64,000 nucleotides of DNA from Candidatus Nitrotoga sp. LAW. GTDB lineage: Bacteria > Pseudomonadota > Gammaproteobacteria > Burkholderiales > Gallionellaceae. The position numbers and the translations under genes were made by a program. The stretch lies in the NCBI GenBank assembly GCA_003402315.1, contig QFXI01000005.1, positions 16,426 through 80,425 of the forward strand, read 5' to 3'. This document shows, piece by piece, positions 59,896 through 64,000 of this stretch; the stretch's first letter is position 1; each line of letters begins with the position of its first letter. The notes beneath the pieces were generated by a model that saw only the letters and a program-made list of their open reading frames with translations, was not told where the DNA came from and made no database searches.

Positions 59896-60282
59896 ATGCG
59901 AATTCTTCATACCATGCTCAGGGTGGGCAACCTGGATCGTTCAATTGCTTTTTATACAGAAGTGTTAGGCATGAAATTGCTGCGTCGAAATGATTATCCA
60001 GACGGAAAATTTACGCTGGCATTTGTTGGTTACCAAGATGAAAAAGACGGCGCTGTTTTAGAGCTCACTTACAATTGGGGTGTTGAACAATATGACCTGG
60101 GATCAGGTTATGGCCATGTTGCCATTGAAGTTGATAATGCTGGCGAGGCATGCGAACTCGTCAAGCAAAAAGGGGGAAGCGTAATCAGGGAAGCCGGGCC
60201 AATGAAGCATGGTACAACTGTTATTGCCTTCGTATCCGACCCGGACGGATACAAAATCGAATTTATCCAAAAGAAAAGCTAA
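59896..60282 (+). CDS. gloA: Lactoylglutathione lyase (glyoxalase I)
   Basis: GloA converts the hemithioacetal of methylglyoxal and glutathione to S-lactoylglutathione. The 128-residue protein has all four metal ligands of the nickel-type bacterial enzyme (H5, E56, H74, E122). I start at the ATG at 59896, preceded by TTGGAG; the frame is open upstream only through a TTG. Nothing is unusual. Confidence 0.97.
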   Translation: MRILHTMLRVGNLDRSIAFYTEVLGMKLLRRNDYPDGKFTLAFVGYQDEKDGAVLELTYNWGVEQYDLGSGYGHVAIEVDNAGEACELVKQKGGSVIREAGPMKHGTTVIAFVSDPDGYKIEFIQKKS

Positions 60283-60389
60283 CTCCGCAGAATTTTCAGC
60301 CAGGATAAAGTACGTTCTACATAAATCACATACCCTCAGTTCTGAAGTAACAGAATGGGATTTTATTCAATTATTAAGCTAACCGACCC

Positions 60390-62753
60390 ATGCTCCCATC
60401 CATTGAACAACGTCTCACAGTAGAAATTGCTGCCAAGCCTGCACAAATTGCATCAGCCATTGCCTTGTTGGATGAAGGTGCAACCGTTCCTTTCATCGCC
60501 CGCTATCGCAAGGAGGCCACTGGTGGACTGGACGACATCCAGTTACGGCTGCTGGAAGACCGTTTGCGCTATCTGCGTGAACTGGAAGAACGCCGCGCTA
60601 CGATCATTACCTCGATTACCGAACAGAACAAGATGACCCCCGTCCTGTTGAATGCAATCACGCATGCCGAGGACAAGACGCATCTGGAAGATTTGTATCT
60701 ACCCTACAAACCCAAACGGCGCACCAAGGCGCAAATTGCGCTGGAAGCAGGGCTGGCACCGCTTGCCGATTCATTGCTGGCTAATCCGATGCTGCAACCG
60801 GAACAGGAAGCAGTACAGTATCTGAAACCACCATTTACCATTGAGCAATGCGACAACCCCGGCGTGCCAGACATCAAGGCGGCACTGGATGGTGCACGCC
60901 AAATCCTGTTGGAACGCTTCGCGGAAGATGCCACCTTGCTGCAATCCCTGCGCGAATATGTGCAAGAACACGGCATCGTGGAATCTAAAGTGATCGAAGG
61001 CAAGGAAGAGGTTGCAGCGAAATATGCCGACTATTTCGATTACTCCGAATCGATCAAGACCATCCCTTCGCACCGCACCTTAGCCATATTGCGAGGCCGT
61101 CGTGAGGAGATGCTGAATGTGCGATTGCGCCTCGACAGCGAGGCAGACAAAACAAATTGGAGTGCGCCGCATAATCCTTGCGAAATCCGTATTGCAAATC
61201 GTTTTGGCATTTCTCAGCAACATCGGCCAGCCGACAATTGGCTGGTCGATACCGTGCGCTGGACATGGCGCGTGAAAAGTTTTTTGCATTTGGAATCCGA
61301 GTTGATGGGCGCATTGCGGGTCCGTGCGGAAACAGAAGCCATCAATGTATTTGCGCGCAACCTGAAAGATTTGTTGCTGGCCGCCCCAGCAGGCCCACGC
61401 GTCACGATGGGACTTGATCCGGGGATACGCACCGGGGTCAAGGTGGCGGTAGTGGATGAGACGGGGAAAGTAGTGGATACCGCCGTCATCTATCCGCATC
61501 AGCCGAGAAATGATTGGGATGGTTCCTTGCACACGCTGGCAAAATTAGCCGAAAAACATCGCGTAGCAGTGATCGCTATCGGCAATGGCACGGCCTCGCG
61601 GGAGACAGACAAATTGGTGCTGGAGCTGATCAAGCGCCATCCAGAGCTGAAACTGACCCATGTCGTGGTGTCCGAGGCGGGTGCATCGGTTTATTCGGCA
61701 TCCGAAATTGCTTCGCGTGAGCTGCCTGATATGGATGTATCACTGCGTGGTGCAGTATCGATTGCACGACGTTTGCAAGACCCGTTGGCCGAGCTGGTCA
61801 AGATCGACCCGAAATCGATCGGGGTCGGACAATACCAGCACGATGTCGGTCAATCCCAATTGGCACGTTCACTCGATGCCGTAGTTGAAGACTGTGTGAA
61901 TGCCGTTGGAGTCGATGTTAATACCGCATCCGTTCCTTTGTTGGCGCGCGTTTCCGGATTGAGCAGCAGCGTAGCGCAGGGAATTGTGGCTTACCGGGAC
62001 ATTAAGGGCATGTTCACCTCTCGCGCCCAATTACGCGAGGTTCCGCGCCTGGGCGAAAAAACCTTTGAGCAGGCAGCGGGTTTCCTGCGCATCATGGGGG
62101 GCGACAATCCGCTTGATGCCTCTGCCGTACATCCTGAATCCTATCCACTGGTGCAACGTATCCTCGCGGAGATCAAGCAGGATATTAAATCCGTCATTGG
62201 CAATAGCCAGCTATTGAATGCGCTAAGTCCCGCTAAATATGTGAACGAACAATTCGGCCTGCCGACCATTACTGACATACTGAAAGAGCTGGAGAAACCG
62301 GGGCGCGACCCGCGTCCTGAATTTACCACAGCCACTTTCAGGGAAGGCATAGAACAATTGTCTGACTTGAAGCCAGACATGATCCTCGAAGGTGTCGTTA
62401 CCAATGTTGCTGCCTTTGGTGCGTTCGTGGATATTGGCGTGCATCAGGATGGATTGGTACATATTTCCGCCTTATCGAATAGCTTCGTGAGAGATCCGCA
62501 TGCGATCGTTAAAACGGGACAAGTGGTGAAGGTGAAAGTGCTGGAAGTGGACGAAAAACGTAAGCGCATCGCCCTCACCATGCGTTTGACCGACGCTGCG
62601 CCGCAACCAAACAGCAAACCTGAACCAAGAAACACACAGAGACAGCAAGATAGCCGGAATCATACAAAGAGTGCAGTGGGAGACAAGCAACGAGAGCCTG
62701 CGCAAACCGTACCAAGTGCTATGGCAGCCGCTTTTTCGAAACTTAAAACGTAA
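60390..62753 (+). CDS. tex: Tex family RNA-binding transcription accessory protein
   Basis: Tex is a conserved nucleic-acid-binding protein that affects transcription and virulence gene expression. The 787-residue protein has the N-terminal helical region ([21 protein letters not shown]), the YqgF/RNase-H-like domain ([22 protein letters not shown]), the HhH region ([25 protein letters not shown]) and a C-terminal S1 domain ([28 protein letters not shown], about 660-730). A Gln/Asn/Arg-rich tail follows. The last 296 bp recur in diverged form at 63503-63798. Confidence 0.97.
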   Translation: MLPSIEQRLTVEIAAKPAQIASAIALLDEGATVPFIARYRKEATGGLDDIQLRLLEDRLRYLRELEERRATIITSITEQNKMTPVLLNAITHAEDKTHLEDLYLPYKPKRRTKAQIALEAGLAPLADSLLANPMLQPEQEAVQYLKPPFTIEQCDNPGVPDIKAALDGARQILLERFAEDATLLQSLREYVQEHGIVESKVIEGKEEVAAKYADYFDYSESIKTIPSHRTLAILRGRREEMLNVRLRLDSEADKTNWSAPHNPCEIRIANRFGISQQHRPADNWLVDTVRWTWRVKSFLHLESELMGALRVRAETEAINVFARNLKDLLLAAPAGPRVTMGLDPGIRTGVKVAVVDETGKVVDTAVIYPHQPRNDWDGSLHTLAKLAEKHRVAVIAIGNGTASRETDKLVLELIKRHPELKLTHVVVSEAGASVYSASEIASRELPDMDVSLRGAVSIARRLQDPLAELVKIDPKSIGVGQYQHDVGQSQLARSLDAVVEDCVNAVGVDVNTASVPLLARVSGLSSSVAQGIVAYRDIKGMFTSRAQLREVPRLGEKTFEQAAGFLRIMGGDNPLDASAVHPESYPLVQRILAEIKQDIKSVIGNSQLLNALSPAKYVNEQFGLPTITDILKELEKPGRDPRPEFTTATFREGIEQLSDLKPDMILEGVVTNVAAFGAFVDIGVHQDGLVHISALSNSFVRDPHAIVKTGQVVKVKVLEVDEKRKRIALTMRLTDAAPQPNSKPEPRNTQRQQDSRNHTKSAVGDKQREPAQTVPSAMAAAFSKLKT

Positions 62754-62927
62754 CCTGATTAGATGCCAAGCTCAGAGATGCGCAGAACACGCCGCGGTTG
62801 AGGCTTAGAATATAAAATGGTAGCGCCCCCTTTGATCAGATTTATACGCCGCATTTCAAGATTGACAATTAACTACGGTAGCGGATAGCTAAGTAGAGTG
62901 GGTCAAGATATCTCAGGAGATTTGTAC

Positions 62928-63338
62928 ATGAATGAAGCACTACGATTTACATTGAACCGATCAGCCATGCAGCTTATATGCAAGCAGCCCTACTTGGACT
63001 GGGCAAATAGCTTTGATCTCACCCAGTCTGGAATTTGGACGTTGGAACAACTTAATGATGATAACGATATATTCATGATCCCCCAATTTGTTGATCCACG
63101 TGATTCAGTAAAGTGGGTGGAGGAGCGTTGGCATGTTTTTTTCGACAACATGTTGTTTGATTGGGAAACTGACGAAACCGTGTGGCCCAAGAATAGAACA
63201 CTCAAGATGTTCCTTGAGTGGTTCGATATACAAATTCATTCGCTGGTTTGGGATATGGCCAATGAGCCGCTCACAATTGAAGACTGGAGCGGAGAAGATA
63301 ATGTTGGCGAAGATGAGCCGAACGGAATGCTCCACTGA
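62928..63338 (+). CDS. Conserved hypothetical protein
   Basis: This 136-residue protein is acidic and rich in aromatic residues, with a YLDWANS segment near the start, a [15 protein letters not shown] central block, [35 protein letters not shown] sequence (here VWPKNRTLK) and an acidic C-terminus. I recall this pattern from small conserved proteobacterial proteins but know no function. I start at ATG 62928 because AGGAG lies about 9 nt upstream; an upstream GTG at 62898 is less likely. It lies between the two copies of the tex 3' end. Confidence 0.75.
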   Translation: MNEALRFTLNRSAMQLICKQPYLDWANSFDLTQSGIWTLEQLNDDNDIFMIPQFVDPRDSVKWVEERWHVFFDNMLFDWETDETVWPKNRTLKMFLEWFDIQIHSLVWDMANEPLTIEDWSGEDNVGEDEPNGMLH

Positions 63339-63345
63339 TGAGTCG

Positions 63346-63798
63346 ATGCCACGTAGCCAGAGAATTAAAGGTCTACCATTGAAATGTGGATTACAACCAT
63401 CTGATGAGCAGAAATACTCAGTGGTTGAGTTAGTAAAACAAAAGGGTGGCGTTCTCTTTGTTCACTGGTGCGGTGCTTCAGCAGTATTGGGCTACTTGCT
63501 AATACATATTTCCGCCTTGTCGAATAACTTCGTGAAAGACCCGCATACGATCGTTAAAACGGGACAAGTGGTGAAGGTGAAAGTGCTGGAAGTGGACGAA
63601 AAACGCAAGCGCATCGCGCTCACCATGCGTTTGGCCGACGCTGCGCCGCAATCAAACGGCAAGCCTGAGCAAAGAAACACACAGAGACAGCAAGATAGCC
63701 TGAACCATACAAAGAGCGCAGTGGGGGACAAGCAACGAGATCCTCCACGAACCGCACCAAACGTTATGGCAGCCGCTTTTTCAAAAATTAAAACGTAA
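63346..63798 (+). pseudogene. Chimeric frame ending in a second copy of the tex C-terminus
   Basis: From 63503 to 63798 the DNA aligns without gaps to tex 62458-62753 (offset 1045 bp), with about 27 differences. It encodes the last two thirds of the S1 domain ([15 protein letters not shown] ... [11 protein letters not shown]) and the Tex tail to the same stop. The 50 or so codons before it, from the ATG at 63346, are unrelated to Tex ([20 protein letters not shown] and on). No ribosome binding site is evident, and the S1 domain lacks its first strands. It is probably a tex fragment left by recombination; an expressed small RNA-binding protein cannot be excluded because the frame is intact. 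Confidence 0.7.
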
Positions 63799-63886
63799 AA
63801 ATCCGATCGAAAATGCAACTGAATTCGTTCTTGTTCGGTGGCCGAAATGGAATGAACAAAAATCGAACTTAATGAATTACGCGAGT

Positions 63887-64000
63887 TCAAGTTTGAAGTG
63901 CAACGCCTGACTTGAAGAATATCTGACTGGGTGTTTTGTATTCAAGCCTTTTTCTGGGTCGGTTGTTCAATCTGAACATTGTCATATCAATCTCCTGCTG
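63887..64000 (-). mobile_element. IS30-family transposase, C-terminal end (continues past window)
   Basis: Read on the minus strand, the last 37 codons give FRLNNRPRKRLEYKTPSQIF and end FFKSGVALQT before TGA. LNNRPRKxLxYxTPxxxF is the conserved C-terminus of IS30-family DDE transposases. The gene enters from the right edge; the element's end should lie in the short stretch left of 63887. Only the transposase tail is visible, so completeness cannot be judged. Confidence 0.88.

Noticed and set aside
63420..63450. ELVKQKGG match between gloA and the chimeric frame at 63.4 kb
   Set aside because: Only eight residues match, the DNA differs at many positions and the context is unrelated; most likely coincidence.

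Overview
The window is a chromosomal segment of a betaproteobacterium, most likely of the order Nitrosomonadales (Gallionellaceae/Nitrosomonadaceae-like). The basis is gene order and protein style rather than a marker gene: the run tpiA-secG-tRNA-Leu-nuoA..N, the yhdP-nitrilase-tldD string divergent from glnE, and moderate, rather AT-rich base composition. The species cannot be fixed from the sequence alone.

Layout. 1-10.6 kb is housekeeping: the 3' part of ilvD, then on the minus strand yhdP, a nitrilase-family amidase and tldD, and divergently glnE. 10.6-12.0 kb is a small accessory insert: a DUF1778/GNAT toxin-antitoxin pair with a clear self-regulatory promoter, bracketed by two 77-bp direct repeats. 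12.3-16.5 kb carries an EF-hand protein and a cluster of short envelope/stress genes (DUF3309, BON lipoprotein, DUF1328, DUF883, double-BON lipoprotein, CsbD, a Lys/Ala-rich exported protein); two of these are only about 50 codons long. 16.7-33.1 kb is the complete 14-gene complex I operon (nuoA-N) read from the minus strand, preceded by tpiA, secG and tRNA-Leu(GAG). 34-42.5 kb holds single conserved genes (YqhA, tpm, ppx, a histone-H1-like protein, trhO, a Sel1-repeat protein, radA) and a short acyltransferase-like fragment.

43.2-59.1 kb is the accessory heart of the window: a type I secretion locus with an HlyB/LapB-type ABC transporter, an uncharacterised exported Cys-containing protein, a 2138-residue RTX protein with an N-terminal lipase-like domain, a second DUF1778/GNAT toxin-antitoxin pair wedged into the locus, then the HlyD-type adaptor and TolC-type outer-membrane channel. 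A secreted lysyl-endopeptidase-like protease follows in the opposite orientation. The ABC, RTX, HlyD and TolC genes are visibly more GC-rich than their neighbours, and a partial copy of the 5' end of the exported-protein gene lies upstream of the ABC gene, so the locus looks assembled or rearranged.

59.5-64 kb contains a small ABM-family monooxygenase, gloA, tex, a conserved hypothetical gene, a second diverged copy of the last 296 bp of tex attached to an unrelated 5' sequence, and the end of an IS30-family transposase running off the right edge.

Functionally, complex I with TpiA and SecG forms the energy/secretion core. The RTX locus makes a calcium-binding, probably lipolytic, secreted protein and its own export channel. 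The cluster at 13.6-16.5 kb is a plausible envelope/osmotic stress set.
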